A program made the position numbers and the translations under genes. A stretch of 64,000 nucleotides of DNA from Promethearchaeota archaeon (lineage in GTDB: Archaea > Asgardarchaeota > Lokiarchaeia > Sigynarchaeales > SOKP01), in contig JABXKC010000001.1 in assembly GCA_013375495.1 (NCBI GenBank), positions 385,427 to 449,426 of the forward strand, written 5' to 3'. Positions 1 to 8,586 of this stretch are shown here, one piece after another. Under the pieces are notes generated by a model. That model was not told the DNA's origin, searched no databases, and worked only from the letters and a program-made list of their open reading frames with translations. The stretch's first letter is position 1, and the number at the start of each line of letters is the position of its first letter.

Positions 1-1208
1 CTATATCCATATGGTTTATAATTATGGTGAAATATGTCGTAAGTAATTAATTCCGCATAGCTTAAAGCGTCAAGGAAGATTTTTTGAATTTTATCATTTT
101 CTAAAAGAAGGTTTTGCTCTTTAAAACGCATTTCTCCTACAAAATGATATCCAATAGGGCGGTAGGGGATTATTTTTCCTTTTTTTAAATCTGCAGTATA
201 TATTGGGAGCGTATTTAAGCTTAATCTATCTTCAGTGTTTTGAATTTCAGCCACTTCTAAATAGTAAAGGTGACTAAATTGACCCAATATGCTTGCTCCT
301 TTGTAAAGATTGAAATAAGGTATCATTTCTTTTATTATAAAACCATGATCTAAAATCGATAATTGTATTTGTTGCATTTCCTTGGGTGGTTTGTTTCCAA
401 AACACAGAAGACATTTTTTACCAACGACACTATGATCCTTTCCTTCGATATTTATATTAGTTTTTAAAACTTGTTTTGCTCTTTTTAAAAATAAACGCAA
501 ACCTTCATTTGTATAGGGAGGATCCATTACAACAAGGTCATAATTGTTTAATACGCTAACAGGAGAGGATCCTCTAAGATCGTGAGTCAAGACATTATAA
601 CCTTCTAAAGCGAGCGCGTTTGCACTATCAGAAAGAAATTTTATAATGTTAGGATCGATATCTATAACAGTTATTTCTTCGGCTAAGTTCAATAAACCAA
701 CGGCTAAAGAAGTAGCGTCATCATCACCAAGGAAAAGTATCTTTCTACCCTCAATATCTCCTTTCTTTAATAAATATAGCACGCGATTTATGACCGTAGA
801 AGAAATGGCGTGCGATTGATCTAAGGCAAAATCTGGTTCAGGGCGATTTTCTAAGATTTCTTTGATTTTAAGAATAGTACCAAATTCATCAGGTATTTCA
901 GATAAAGAAAAGTCATAACTTTTAGGAAGAGGATCGAATTCAAATTTTAATTTCAAGTTTTTTTTTATCCACGCTCTACCTTTTTCACCTAGATAATTTT
1001 TCTTTTCTAATATTCCTGCTTTTACTAATTCTCCTCGAACCGCTGCTAAAGCTGGGATGGCGATTCCGGTTTTTTGGGAGACTTTTTTGTTTTTAAGAGA
1101 TGGAAAGCGATACATTGTTAATAATATTGATCGAACACCTTCAGTACCTTCAGATAATTGCGCTTTTTCGGCCACGATTGTTAAAATCTCTTCTGTTTCA
1201 TCATTCAT
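1..1208 (-). CDS. bpsA: N(4)-bis(aminopropyl)spermidine synthase (branched polyamine synthase), 3' end cut by window
   Basis: The frame is open from the ATG at 1208 to base 1 (about 402 codons), so only the extreme C-terminus is missing. It has an N-terminal winged-helix-like segment and then a Rossmann methyltransferase-like domain. The diagnostic aminopropyltransferase acidic cluster GDDDATSLAV is followed by VIDIDPN, DPPYTNEG and, further on, YHFVGEMRF. The GDDD and DPPY motifs are those of archaeal/bacterial BpsA, which adds two aminopropyl groups to the same nitrogen of spermidine using decarboxylated SAM, making branched polyamines that bind nucleic acids. The family is best known from thermophiles. 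The family call is firm. The substrate is inferred from the family. Confidence 0.88.
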   Translation of the reverse strand, partial: MNDETEEILTIVAEKAQLSEGTEGVRSILLTMYRFPSLKNKKVSQKTGIAIPALAAVRGELVKAGILEKKNYLGEKGRAWIKKNLKLKFEFDPLPKSYDFSLSEIPDEFGTILKIKEILENRPEPDFALDQSHAISSTVINRVLYLLKKGDIEGRKILFLGDDDATSLAVGLLNLAEEITVIDIDPNIIKFLSDSANALALEGYNVLTHDLRGSSPVSVLNNYDLVVMDPPYTNEGLRLFLKRAKQVLKTNINIEGKDHSVVGKKCLLCFGNKPPKEMQQIQLSILDHGFIIKEMIPYFNLYKGASILGQFSHLYYLEVAEIQNTEDRLSLNTLPIYTADLKKGKIIPYRPIGYHFVGEMRFKEQNLLLENDKIQKIFLDALSYAELITYDIFHHNYKPYGY

Positions 1209-1318
1209 ATATAACACTATGAACCTAATAAGAAATATTTTACTCAATTAAGTAAAAAAAATTATATAAAATCAGTAAAAGGGAATAGGTTTAAAATTGA
1301 ATCATATTTAACATTGAA

Positions 1319-2056
1319 TCAGTAGATTTTTGGTATTAGTTTGTATTTCACTCGAGTTCGATAATCCTCATAACCATCCATTCCCTTAATGAGCATTTTC
1401 TCCTCGAATTTTATCCGTATTATTAATGCTAATACTCCAATTGCTGCGGGAATTAACGATATCCACGATCCTAACGCGATAGGCAACCCAAGTATCATTA
1501 AAATCGCTCCAGTGTAGAGTGGATGACGAACATGACCATAAAGCCCTGTATCAATGAGTTTCTGATCTTTATTTATGTCCAATATTTTTGAAGCGTAAGC
1601 ATTTTGAACCATGGCAAAATCGATAATGATAAGACCAAAATTTAAGATCACAAGACCTATAATCTCCACATAGAATGGAATAGTAGTCCATTGAAAGCGG
1701 TAATCGAATGGAGGTAATATCATTGCGCCAAAAAATCCGATACTAAGAAGGGGCATTATGAATAGATCTGACCTAGAAGTTTTTTTTGTCTTTTCCGTGA
1801 CTCCGACCTTTTTAATTTTCATGCGGTTCCGAATAACGCGTGGATTCTTTTTATTTATCAGATAATAGCTGATAGTGAAATTTACTACAAATGATAATAT
1901 AAATAGCCAAGCTTCGATCCACGTCCAATCTTGAGCGAGAGGGAAAAGAATGATTATAAACAATGCTGAAATATATATTGGGATGAGAGCTATGCCCCAT
2001 AGAGGAAGTGGCTTATCACTCTTATCTTTCTTATTTTGTGGTAGTTCGTTTGACAT
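1319..2056 (-). CDS. Isoprenylcysteine carboxylmethyltransferase-like membrane methyltransferase
   Basis: A 245-residue protein with about five to six hydrophobic segments and the C-terminal cofactor-binding signature of the ICMT/PEMT family: GHVRHPLYTGAIL at about residues 174-186, then a conserved acidic segment (EEKMLIKGMDGYEDYRTRV) before a basic tail. These enzymes methylate lipids or prenylated cysteines at the membrane using SAM. Archaeal and bacterial members have unknown substrates and may act on phospholipid head groups. The gene stands alone, convergent to nothing obvious and separated from bpsA by about 110 bases. Family assignment is good, substrate unknown. Confidence 0.8.
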   Translation of the reverse strand: MSNELPQNKKDKSDKPLPLWGIALIPIYISALFIIILFPLAQDWTWIEAWLFILSFVVNFTISYYLINKKNPRVIRNRMKIKKVGVTEKTKKTSRSDLFIMPLLSIGFFGAMILPPFDYRFQWTTIPFYVEIIGLVILNFGLIIIDFAMVQNAYASKILDINKDQKLIDTGLYGHVRHPLYTGAILMILGLPIALGSWISLIPAAIGVLALIIRIKFEEKMLIKGMDGYEDYRTRVKYKLIPKIY

Positions 2057-2145
2057 GGTTTTATTGAAATGTTTTTTAGAATTAAAAATTATTTATTTAT
2101 CATTAAAACAAGGCTCTGTTTTAATATATATGGATTAATAATAAA

Positions 2146-2550
2146 TTGCATTATAATTTGCTAAATGGAAGAACTGCTGAAGATTTTAATGAATTTAAAT
2201 CTCTTTTCTATAGGAATAAATCCGAAATATATGGAACTCATGACTGGATTGCTGATAGGGCTATTCACATTTTAAACGATCATTTTCCAAATGATCACTT
2301 GATAAATTCTATATTTAGTAATTTTGATAATATGATTTGGCATACTTATTTTGGAAGTCCACATAGGAATGGTGCATTCCAGAAATCTTTCATTCCAGAT
2401 TGGAAATGGTACTCTACTATTAAAATTAAGGAATTAAATAGAAAAAAGGACTTATTTATATGCAGAAAATGGTGGAGGGGCATTGAAGTTCACCTCAACC
2501 TAGCCATTTTTTATACCGCTACAGCGATTAACTATTTAAGAAATCTATAA
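2146..2550 (+). CDS. Hypothetical protein with THDWIADRAI motif (possible zinc phospholipase C-like fragment)
   Basis: A 134-codon frame that can only open at TTG (2146); no ATG or GTG lies upstream before the in-frame stop at 2122. The N-terminal half contains YGTHDWIADRAIHIL, which resembles the histidine-containing helix found in zinc-dependent phospholipase C/P1 nuclease-like archaeal proteins. The rest is not recognised and the protein is much shorter than that family, so this may be a truncated or decaying gene. No clear Shine-Dalgarno sequence precedes it. Confidence 0.4.
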   Translation: MHYNLLNGRTAEDFNEFKSLFYRNKSEIYGTHDWIADRAIHILNDHFPNDHLINSIFSNFDNMIWHTYFGSPHRNGAFQKSFIPDWKWYSTIKIKELNRKKDLFICRKWWRGIEVHLNLAIFYTATAINYLRNL

Positions 2551-2638
2551 GATGAAACTTAGTATTCGGGGTATTTAAGTATTATTACAGTAAGAATACT
2601 CTTTTTTAATTATATGTCATTTTTAATAAAATGGAAAC

Positions 2639-2695
2639 GTTTATATATTCATTTTTCATATTTTGCATATATTGTCATTTCTTTAAAAATGCAAA
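2639..2695 (+). promoter_or_regulatory. Promoter and candidate PadR operator upstream of the padR operon
   Basis: A TATA-like stretch (TTTATATATTC, 2639-2649) is followed by a 7-base inverted repeat, TTTGCAT at 2662-2668 and ATGCAAA at 2689-2695, about 15 bases before the padR ATG. PadR-family repressors commonly bind inverted repeats overlapping their own promoter, so autoregulation is a reasonable inference. The repeat is seen directly; the regulatory role is not proven. Confidence 0.4.
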
Positions 2696-2710
2696 CAATA
2701 CTGATCAACT

Positions 2711-3322
2711 ATGACTGAAGATTATACCTTAAAACACCGACCGTTTGTCATTTTGGGATTAATTAGTGAGAAAATGCATGAAGGTGGATGTCATGCTTAT
2801 GATATAAACAAAAGGATTGAAGATCGAGGAATGAGGAACTGGACAAACATAGGATTGGATTTCTCATTCTCTACAATTTATAGAACATTAGATAGATTAG
2901 AAAAAGATGAACTCGTAGATAGTTTTGAAGAGGAAATAGATAATAGATCCCGAAAAACCTATAGAATCACAGATTTGGGTTATAATATTTTAAGGAAGAA
3001 AGTTTATAATGTTCTAAACAATTACATGGGACGAAATGATGAAGATTTTTATGTAGCTTTTTCAATGTTCCCTATCCTAAATCTTGAAGAACAAGCAGAA
3101 GCAGTTGCAAATTCAATAAAAAGGATTAAGAAACATAAAAAAGAATTGAATGGGATGTTGGATGAAAGTTTAGCTGAATTCCCAAAAATGCCTATAAATG
3201 TCACGGGTCTGTTTATTCACCCAATAAAGGTACTACAGGCGGATATTGAATTTTTAGAATTGGTTTTAGAAGAAATAAAGAAAGGAGGAGGAAATGTTGA
3301 ACCAGAAGAGTATAATAAATAA
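2711..3322 (+). CDS. PadR-family winged-helix transcriptional regulator
   Basis: A 203-residue protein with an N-terminal PadR winged helix (residues about 10-95: FVILGLISE, the STIYRTLDRLEKDELV recognition helix and wing, and SRKTYRITDLGYNIL) and a helical C-terminal dimerisation region. PadR proteins repress efflux or detoxification genes and release DNA on binding phenolics, drugs or other hydrophobic compounds. It is the first gene of a tightly packed rightward operon running to the UvrA-like ATPase at 8505. The next gene starts 29 bases before this one ends, implying translational coupling. An inverted repeat sits in its promoter. Confidence 0.88.
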   Translation: MTEDYTLKHRPFVILGLISEKMHEGGCHAYDINKRIEDRGMRNWTNIGLDFSFSTIYRTLDRLEKDELVDSFEEEIDNRSRKTYRITDLGYNILRKKVYNVLNNYMGRNDEDFYVAFSMFPILNLEEQAEAVANSIKRIKKHKKELNGMLDESLAEFPKMPINVTGLFIHPIKVLQADIEFLELVLEEIKKGGGNVEPEEYNK

Positions 3323-4430
3323 TTTTGTTCACAGAGTTGGTCATCACTGCGAGTCCTCAGCAATGAGAGATCTTTTTGAATATCACGGTTTTCCCATGTC
3401 TGAGCCTATGGCATTTGGTTTAGACGCTACAATGGGCTTTGGTTTCTTCGATACTACCAATAACATGTCATTTATACTGGAATCAGATATTCCCTTTTTC
3501 CTTGGAGGTAAACAGGGAACTATCGAGCCAGACTCATTAGCCTGCCGTTTATTAGGAATCACATTAAGGAAACAGTCGTTTACAAGTGCGAATAAAGCAT
3601 GGGACGAGTCAAAAAAGATGTTAAATCAAAACCAACCTTTGATCCTCAAAGTTGATTTGGGGTATTTGCCTTATTTTGAAGAGGAAGGAGACCTTCATTT
3701 TGGTGGGCATGCAATTACTTTGGCTGGTTATGATGAAGAAAAGGGAATTGCTTATATAGGTGATACAGACCACGAAGGATTTCAAGAGATTTCTATTGAA
3801 AAGTTAAAGGAAGCGAGGAATTCTGAACATGGCCCAAAATTCATGCACCCGAGTAATACTCAATTTTCAATGACAAGAAGACCTGATGGGAAGCATCCAC
3901 CCTTAGCAGCTAGTGTGAAAGTAGCAATTCAAAAAGTCGTAAATAATATGCTTCGGCCGTCAATGAATACTAATGGCATTCAAGGATTGAAACTTTTTGC
4001 TAATTCAATTCCTCTATGGAAAGAGAAATTACAGGGGGAAGCAAAGGATGCTCAAGGAAAATTAATTTCACGCGCGAGATTAATGTTTGAATTATTACAT
4101 GGATATATTGAAACATGGGGTACTGGTGGAGCGAGTTTTCGTAATCTTTACTCGCAATTCCTAGAGGAATTAATATCTCATCCCGAGGTTAGAAAAGGAC
4201 CTAAAGCATGGAGCGTGAACGACTTCAAAATTGTGGAAGACAGTATACCAATCATAAATGAATCTGCAAAATATTGGACAATAATTGCAGAAACTCTACA
4301 AAAAGCTGCTATGGAATACAAAAATGATTGTCTGGAATATGTTGACCTAAGTAAGCTACAGGAGCATGCGCTACTAATATTAAATAGAGAAGAAATGTTG
4401 TTTAAGAATTTATTAAAACTAAAAATTTAA
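3294..4430 (+). CDS. BtrH N-terminal/DUF4872 domain protein
   Basis: A 378-residue protein that begins inside padR. The ATG is preceded by a strong Shine-Dalgarno (AAAGGAGGAGG), which fixes the start. The N-terminal part has the papain-like BtrH_N pattern: a cysteine in VGHHCESSAMRD near residue 20, a GGHAITLAGYD histidine segment near 130, and an Asp in IGDTD. The C-terminal helical part looks like DUF4872. BtrH from butirosin biosynthesis transfers an acyl side chain from a carrier protein; other members occur in natural-product and peptide-processing clusters. Here a role in acyl transfer or in modifying the inducer of the PadR operon is only inference. Confidence 0.75.
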   Translation: MLNQKSIINNFVHRVGHHCESSAMRDLFEYHGFPMSEPMAFGLDATMGFGFFDTTNNMSFILESDIPFFLGGKQGTIEPDSLACRLLGITLRKQSFTSANKAWDESKKMLNQNQPLILKVDLGYLPYFEEEGDLHFGGHAITLAGYDEEKGIAYIGDTDHEGFQEISIEKLKEARNSEHGPKFMHPSNTQFSMTRRPDGKHPPLAASVKVAIQKVVNNMLRPSMNTNGIQGLKLFANSIPLWKEKLQGEAKDAQGKLISRARLMFELLHGYIETWGTGGASFRNLYSQFLEELISHPEVRKGPKAWSVNDFKIVEDSIPIINESAKYWTIIAETLQKAAMEYKNDCLEYVDLSKLQEHALLILNREEMLFKNLLKLKI

Positions 4431-4443
4431 AGGAATAGAAAAG

Positions 4444-4872
4444 ATGAACGAAAATAATTTAGCAGCTCCATGCGGAATATATTGTGGTGCTTGTCGGCAA
4501 TATCTCCTCACAAAAAAAGGCCTATTAGAAGTTCGAGGGTATAAACAAGAATGTAAAGGTTGTAGAATAAGGAACAAAAATTGTGCGTTCATAAGAAGAG
4601 ATTGTCCTGCTTTAAGAAAAAAGGAATTAGAATTTTGTTATGAATGTGAAAATTTTCCTTGTCAAAATCTACAAAAAATAGATAATCTCTATCAAGAAAA
4701 GTATTCTGTGAATATGATCGGGAATCTAAAAAGACTTGAAGAAGTTGGAGTCGAGAAGTGGCTCCAAGAGCAAGAAAAACTCTATACTTGCCCCAAATGT
4801 GGTGACGAGATTTGCGTTCACGATGCCGAATGTTATGATTGTGGTAACAAAATCAATCCGAATATAGAATAA
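4444..4872 (+). CDS. DUF3795 cysteine-rich protein with C-terminal zinc ribbon (copy 1)
   Basis: A 142-residue protein with the DUF3795 pattern: CGIYCGACRQYL near the start, CKGCRIRNKNC, then CYECENFPC, with regularly spaced cysteines suited to metal or Fe-S binding. It ends in an extra zinc-ribbon-like CPKCGDEIC...CYDCG. Function of the family is unknown. It is followed after 13 bases by a paralogue, so the pair arose by duplication within the PadR operon. Confidence 0.75.
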   Translation: MNENNLAAPCGIYCGACRQYLLTKKGLLEVRGYKQECKGCRIRNKNCAFIRRDCPALRKKELEFCYECENFPCQNLQKIDNLYQEKYSVNMIGNLKRLEEVGVEKWLQEQEKLYTCPKCGDEICVHDAECYDCGNKINPNIE

Positions 4873-4885
4873 GGAGGCACTAAAT

Positions 4886-5299
4886 TTGAGTGAAAAAATT
4901 AGTTATTGTGGGCTATATTGTGGAGCTTGTCCATCTTATCAGAAAACATGCTTGGGATGTAGATCTAATAATAAAAACCAAAAAAGAAAATCAAAATGGA
5001 GTTGCAAGATTCGTAAATGTTGCATTGAACTAAAGAATCTTCAATACTGTGGTGAGTGTGATGATTTTCCTTGTAAGGAAATTAAAAGAAAACTCATAGA
5101 ATCTCATCCAGGTGATCCTAGATTTAATTATCGCCATAAAATCCCTGATAATATGGAAGAAATAACTAAGTTGAGTCTTGAAAAATGGTCTAAAGAGCAA
5201 GAGATATTATGGACTTGTCAGAACTGTGGACAACCCATATTTTTCTATTATAATCAATGTAGTAGCTGTGGAAAAGAAACTGATCCACAAATAACTTAA
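4886..5299 (+). CDS. DUF3795 cysteine-rich protein with C-terminal zinc ribbon (copy 2)
   Basis: A 137-residue paralogue of the preceding gene: CGLYCGACPSY, CLGCRSNNKN, CGECDDFPCKEI and a final CQNCGQPI...CSSCG ribbon. The start is TTG at 4886, chosen because AAGGAGGC lies about seven bases upstream. No biochemical role is established for the family; the retained cysteines in both copies argue that metal binding matters. Confidence 0.75.
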   Translation: MSEKISYCGLYCGACPSYQKTCLGCRSNNKNQKRKSKWSCKIRKCCIELKNLQYCGECDDFPCKEIKRKLIESHPGDPRFNYRHKIPDNMEEITKLSLEKWSKEQEILWTCQNCGQPIFFYYNQCSSCGKETDPQIT

Positions 5300-5324
5300 A
5301 AAACACAGAAAATGAGGAAAAAAA

Positions 5325-6017
5325 ATGTCATATAAAGAATCATACACGGAAAAATTGAAGGTAAACTTTCTTAAATACTTTAGAGATGTATTTAAATTTC
5401 TTCCAAAGATGGAAAAACCGAGATTACTTGATTTAGGTTGTGGATCTGGTCTTTTTACCATCGAGCTTGCTAACTTGACTAATGGCGATATCACTGCGAT
5501 AGACATTGACCAAGCACTCTTGGATCGATTAAACAAAAAAATACAGGTAAGAAACCTTACAAATAGAATCACATCCAAAAGAATGGATTTTTTAAAGAAC
5601 GATTTTCCAGATAAATATTTTGATCTAATCTGGGAGGCGGGCGTGGTGCAGATCGTTGGTTTTAAGGAAAGTTTCGAAGCGTGTCATCGAATTCTCAAGG
5701 TTGGAGGGTATTTAGTGCTTGGTCAAGCCATCAAAGCAATGGATAAGAATCAGAAATTGATAACTAATTGTGGTTTTGATCTTATCAAACAATTGAACTG
5801 GCCTGAGGGTTGCTGGTGGACAGATTATTATGAACCATTGGAAAGAAAAATCGAAGATATCCGTGAAGGAAGAGAGGATTCCAATCTATTCGAAAATATT
5901 AAAGCTATTGAAGCTGAAATTAAGTGGGTAAAAGCCAATCCTAATGATAGCGATTGTGCACATTATATATTACAGAAAAAAGGAGATTTATTTATAAAAG
6001 GTAGAGAAAATGGATAA
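5325..6017 (+). CDS. Class I SAM-dependent methyltransferase
   Basis: A 230-residue Rossmann methyltransferase: motif I LLDLGCGSGLFTIELA (about residues 35-50), an acidic ITAIDID for the ribose hydroxyls, and a post-motif with the small-molecule methyltransferase look. The substrate is unknown. Its 3' end overlaps the UvrA-like gene by eight bases, so the two are translationally coupled. A methyltransferase beside a UvrA-type ATPase and a PadR regulator fits a resistance or detoxification unit, which is an inference from context. Confidence 0.85.
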   Translation: MSYKESYTEKLKVNFLKYFRDVFKFLPKMEKPRLLDLGCGSGLFTIELANLTNGDITAIDIDQALLDRLNKKIQVRNLTNRITSKRMDFLKNDFPDKYFDLIWEAGVVQIVGFKESFEACHRILKVGGYLVLGQAIKAMDKNQKLITNCGFDLIKQLNWPEGCWWTDYYEPLERKIEDIREGREDSNLFENIKAIEAEIKWVKANPNDSDCAHYILQKKGDLFIKGRENG

Positions 6018-8505
6018 AATAAAAGTAGTGGGAGCAAGACTTCATAATTTAAAGGATTTAAACGTAGAAATTCCTAAAAAAAAAATGGTTCTAATAACAG
6101 GCGTGTCAGGTTCAGGCAAATCAAGTTTAGCTTTTGACATCATTTTTGACGAAGGAATGAATCGATACCTACAATCTATTGGATTTCCTCCTAAATTTGA
6201 AGATGAAAAACCATTTGATTTACTTGAAGGATTAAGTCCTACTGTAGCAGTGGAACAAAGGACAACTCGCGTATTCAATCCTCGTTCTACAGTTGGCACA
6301 AAAACTAGATTATATAATCTTCTAAGGATGTTATACGCGACAGAGGGCAAATTATTATGTCCTATTTGTAAAGAACCAGTGAAAGAAAACCTTGAATGTG
6401 ATATGTGTGGAATGGTGGTAGAACGTTTGGAGATCAAACACTTTAGCTTCAACGAACCAAGTGGGATGTGTTTAGCCTGTAAAGGACGTGGATATCAGAT
6501 GCATCTTACTGAAGAATTAATTGTCCAAGATTATAATAAAAATCTTATACAAATTACAAAAGCCGGTTCAGCAGTATTTGCAGATCAAATTCGATTTGTT
6601 GAACAGTTACCCAAATTTTATGATTTTGAGATTAAAACCCCATATAAAGATTTGCCAGAAAAAATTAAACAGGTATTTTTATATGGAAGTGGAAAGACGC
6701 TTCCCTTTGATTGGGACTCGAAGACTTTTACGGGGATTTTAGAAAGAGTATTTGAAGGAATAATCCCTCATATTGAGCGTGCGCTTACAGAATCAAAGAG
6801 TGCATATCGACGAGATAAGATTCATAAAAATTTCATGTCTTTAAAAAAATGTGATGAATGTGAGGGATATAGAATAAACGAGCAAGCAAGAAGTGTAAAA
6901 ATAGGAGGTAAACATATTGGCGAGTTAGCATTGATGCCTATTGACCAATTAATCTCTTTTCTAGAAGAATTGAAAAATAGTAATATAGCAACTATTCAAG
7001 GAAAGAATATGAGCAATCTTATAACAAGGGGATTAAGGAGTATGAGAGATGTAGGTCTATCGTATATACATTTAAATCGAGCTTTACCCACATTAAGTGG
7101 CGGAGAACTCCAAAGATTATCGTTAATGACCCATTTAGATGCGGGAATTGATTCTCTTATATATATACTGGACGAGCCAAGTATGAGTTTGCATGAACGA
7201 GAAAAAGATTCGTTAATAGAATTGTTGAAGAAATTGAAAGATTTAGGAAATACTATCATAATTGTAGAGCATGATAAGCACTTCATTGAAATAGCTGATG
7301 AGATTATCGATATCGGTCCAGGTGCAGGAGTAAATGGGGGGGAATTAGTTTTCCAAGGAACTATAGATGAACTAAAGGATGTTAGTAATTCCTATACAGG
7401 ACAATTTCTTAGTGGAAAATTAGCTTTACCTCATAAACCAAACCATTTAAAGAAAAAAATAAATGATTCAACTGATTTTCTAACTATTAAAAATGCCAAG
7501 ACTAATAATCTAAAGAATATAAAAGTTGAAATTCCCTTAGGTATGATGGTAGGTGTTGCGGGGGTATCTGGATCCGGAAAAAGCTCTCTAATCTTAGATA
7601 CCTTAGTTCCATTATTGCAACCGTTTTTCAAACGAGGTGCAGATAAAGCTAAAAATAAAAATAATGAAAATGGCGAGGAGGAGAATGGTGAAGAGCTTTT
7701 AGAATATTCTGGAATGGTTAGCGGATGGGAAAATCTAGATGAAGTTATAGTTGTCAGTCAAAAACCAATTTCAAGAGTTAAGACATCTACACCTGCATCA
7801 TATATAAGAATTTGGGATAAAATTCGGGATAAATTTTCAAAATTAGCTGAATCGAAAAAACGCAAATATACATCCGGTCATTTTTCCTATAATTCTGATA
7901 AAGGACGATGTCCATTCTGTAAGGGAACAGGTGAACAAGATCTAAAAATATCGTTTCTAAGTAGTTTTAATATTGTTTGTAAGGAATGTCACGGACTCAG
8001 GTATAAACCAGAAATATTAGAAGTGAAATACAAAGGTAACTCAATCGCAGATGTATTAAACATGACCGTCAAAGAAGCTTCGAAATTATTTACAACAGAT
8101 AATAGTATATCTAATATCTTGCAGATACTTGAAGATATTGGTATGGGATATATAACATTAGGACAACCTGCGCCTACACTGAGTGGTGGAGAAGCTCAAC
8201 GAGTAAAACTTGCTAAAGAACTTGGAAGAGCCAGAAAAGCTAAATCGTTATACGTTTTAGATGAACCTACTGTTGGTTTATCCTTTTATGATGCTATTAA
8301 ATTAATGGAACTTCTAGAACAATTAGTTCGAGAAGGAAATAGTGTTCTAATTATAGAACACGATCCAGAAATTTTATCTTACACGGATTATATTATCGAA
8401 CTAGGTCCTGAAGGTGGTCCAAATGGAGGAGAGATCATAGCTTTAGGGACTCCTCAAGAAATAATAGCGAATGTGAAATCGGTTACAGGTAAGTACCTGA
8501 AATAA
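6010..8505 (+). CDS. UvrA-like double ABC ATPase (UvrA2/DrrC type)
   Basis: An 831-residue protein with two ABC ATPase modules. Module 1 has Walker A GVSGSGKSS at 31-39 and signature LSGGELQR near 361. Module 2 has Walker A GVSGSGKSS near 518 and LSGGEAQR near 723, each followed by a DEP Walker B. Zinc-finger cysteine pairs lie near 117-133 (CPIC, CDMC), 154-157 (CLACKGRGY) and as CPFCKGTGEQ in module 2. It is shorter than housekeeping UvrA (about 940), as in UvrA2/DrrC proteins linked to tolerance of DNA-binding drugs. No uvrB or uvrC is nearby. It is the last gene of the PadR operon. Decayed fragments of its 3' end occur at 8521-8541 and 12117-12262. Confidence 0.85.
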   Translation: MDKIKVVGARLHNLKDLNVEIPKKKMVLITGVSGSGKSSLAFDIIFDEGMNRYLQSIGFPPKFEDEKPFDLLEGLSPTVAVEQRTTRVFNPRSTVGTKTRLYNLLRMLYATEGKLLCPICKEPVKENLECDMCGMVVERLEIKHFSFNEPSGMCLACKGRGYQMHLTEELIVQDYNKNLIQITKAGSAVFADQIRFVEQLPKFYDFEIKTPYKDLPEKIKQVFLYGSGKTLPFDWDSKTFTGILERVFEGIIPHIERALTESKSAYRRDKIHKNFMSLKKCDECEGYRINEQARSVKIGGKHIGELALMPIDQLISFLEELKNSNIATIQGKNMSNLITRGLRSMRDVGLSYIHLNRALPTLSGGELQRLSLMTHLDAGIDSLIYILDEPSMSLHEREKDSLIELLKKLKDLGNTIIIVEHDKHFIEIADEIIDIGPGAGVNGGELVFQGTIDELKDVSNSYTGQFLSGKLALPHKPNHLKKKINDSTDFLTIKNAKTNNLKNIKVEIPLGMMVGVAGVSGSGKSSLILDTLVPLLQPFFKRGADKAKNKNNENGEEENGEELLEYSGMVSGWENLDEVIVVSQKPISRVKTSTPASYIRIWDKIRDKFSKLAESKKRKYTSGHFSYNSDKGRCPFCKGTGEQDLKISFLSSFNIVCKECHGLRYKPEILEVKYKGNSIADVLNMTVKEASKLFTTDNSISNILQILEDIGMGYITLGQPAPTLSGGEAQRVKLAKELGRARKAKSLYVLDEPTVGLSFYDAIKLMELLEQLVREGNSVLIIEHDPEILSYTDYIIELGPEGGPNGGEIIALGTPQEIIANVKSVTGKYLK

Positions 8506-8520
8506 AAAAAATCAGCAATG

Positions 8521-8541
8521 AAACTAATGGAACTTCTAGAA
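8521..8541 (+). pseudogene. Short relic of the uvrA-like gene
   Basis: These 21 bases match 8299-8319 inside the UvrA-like gene with a single difference (C for T at the fourth base). They lie just after that gene's stop codon, suggesting a relic of a tandem duplication. Too short to be sure on its own, but the larger relic at 12.1 kb comes from the same part of the gene. Confidence 0.4.
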
Positions 8542-8586
8542 TACTTATATGTTAGAAAAAAAAAAAAAGAATTAGTTTTAGAATTT

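Noticed and set aside
1057..1251. 64-codon plus-strand frame at the start of bpsA
   Set aside because: It lies antisense to the well-supported bpsA N-terminus and its translation has no domain-like pattern.
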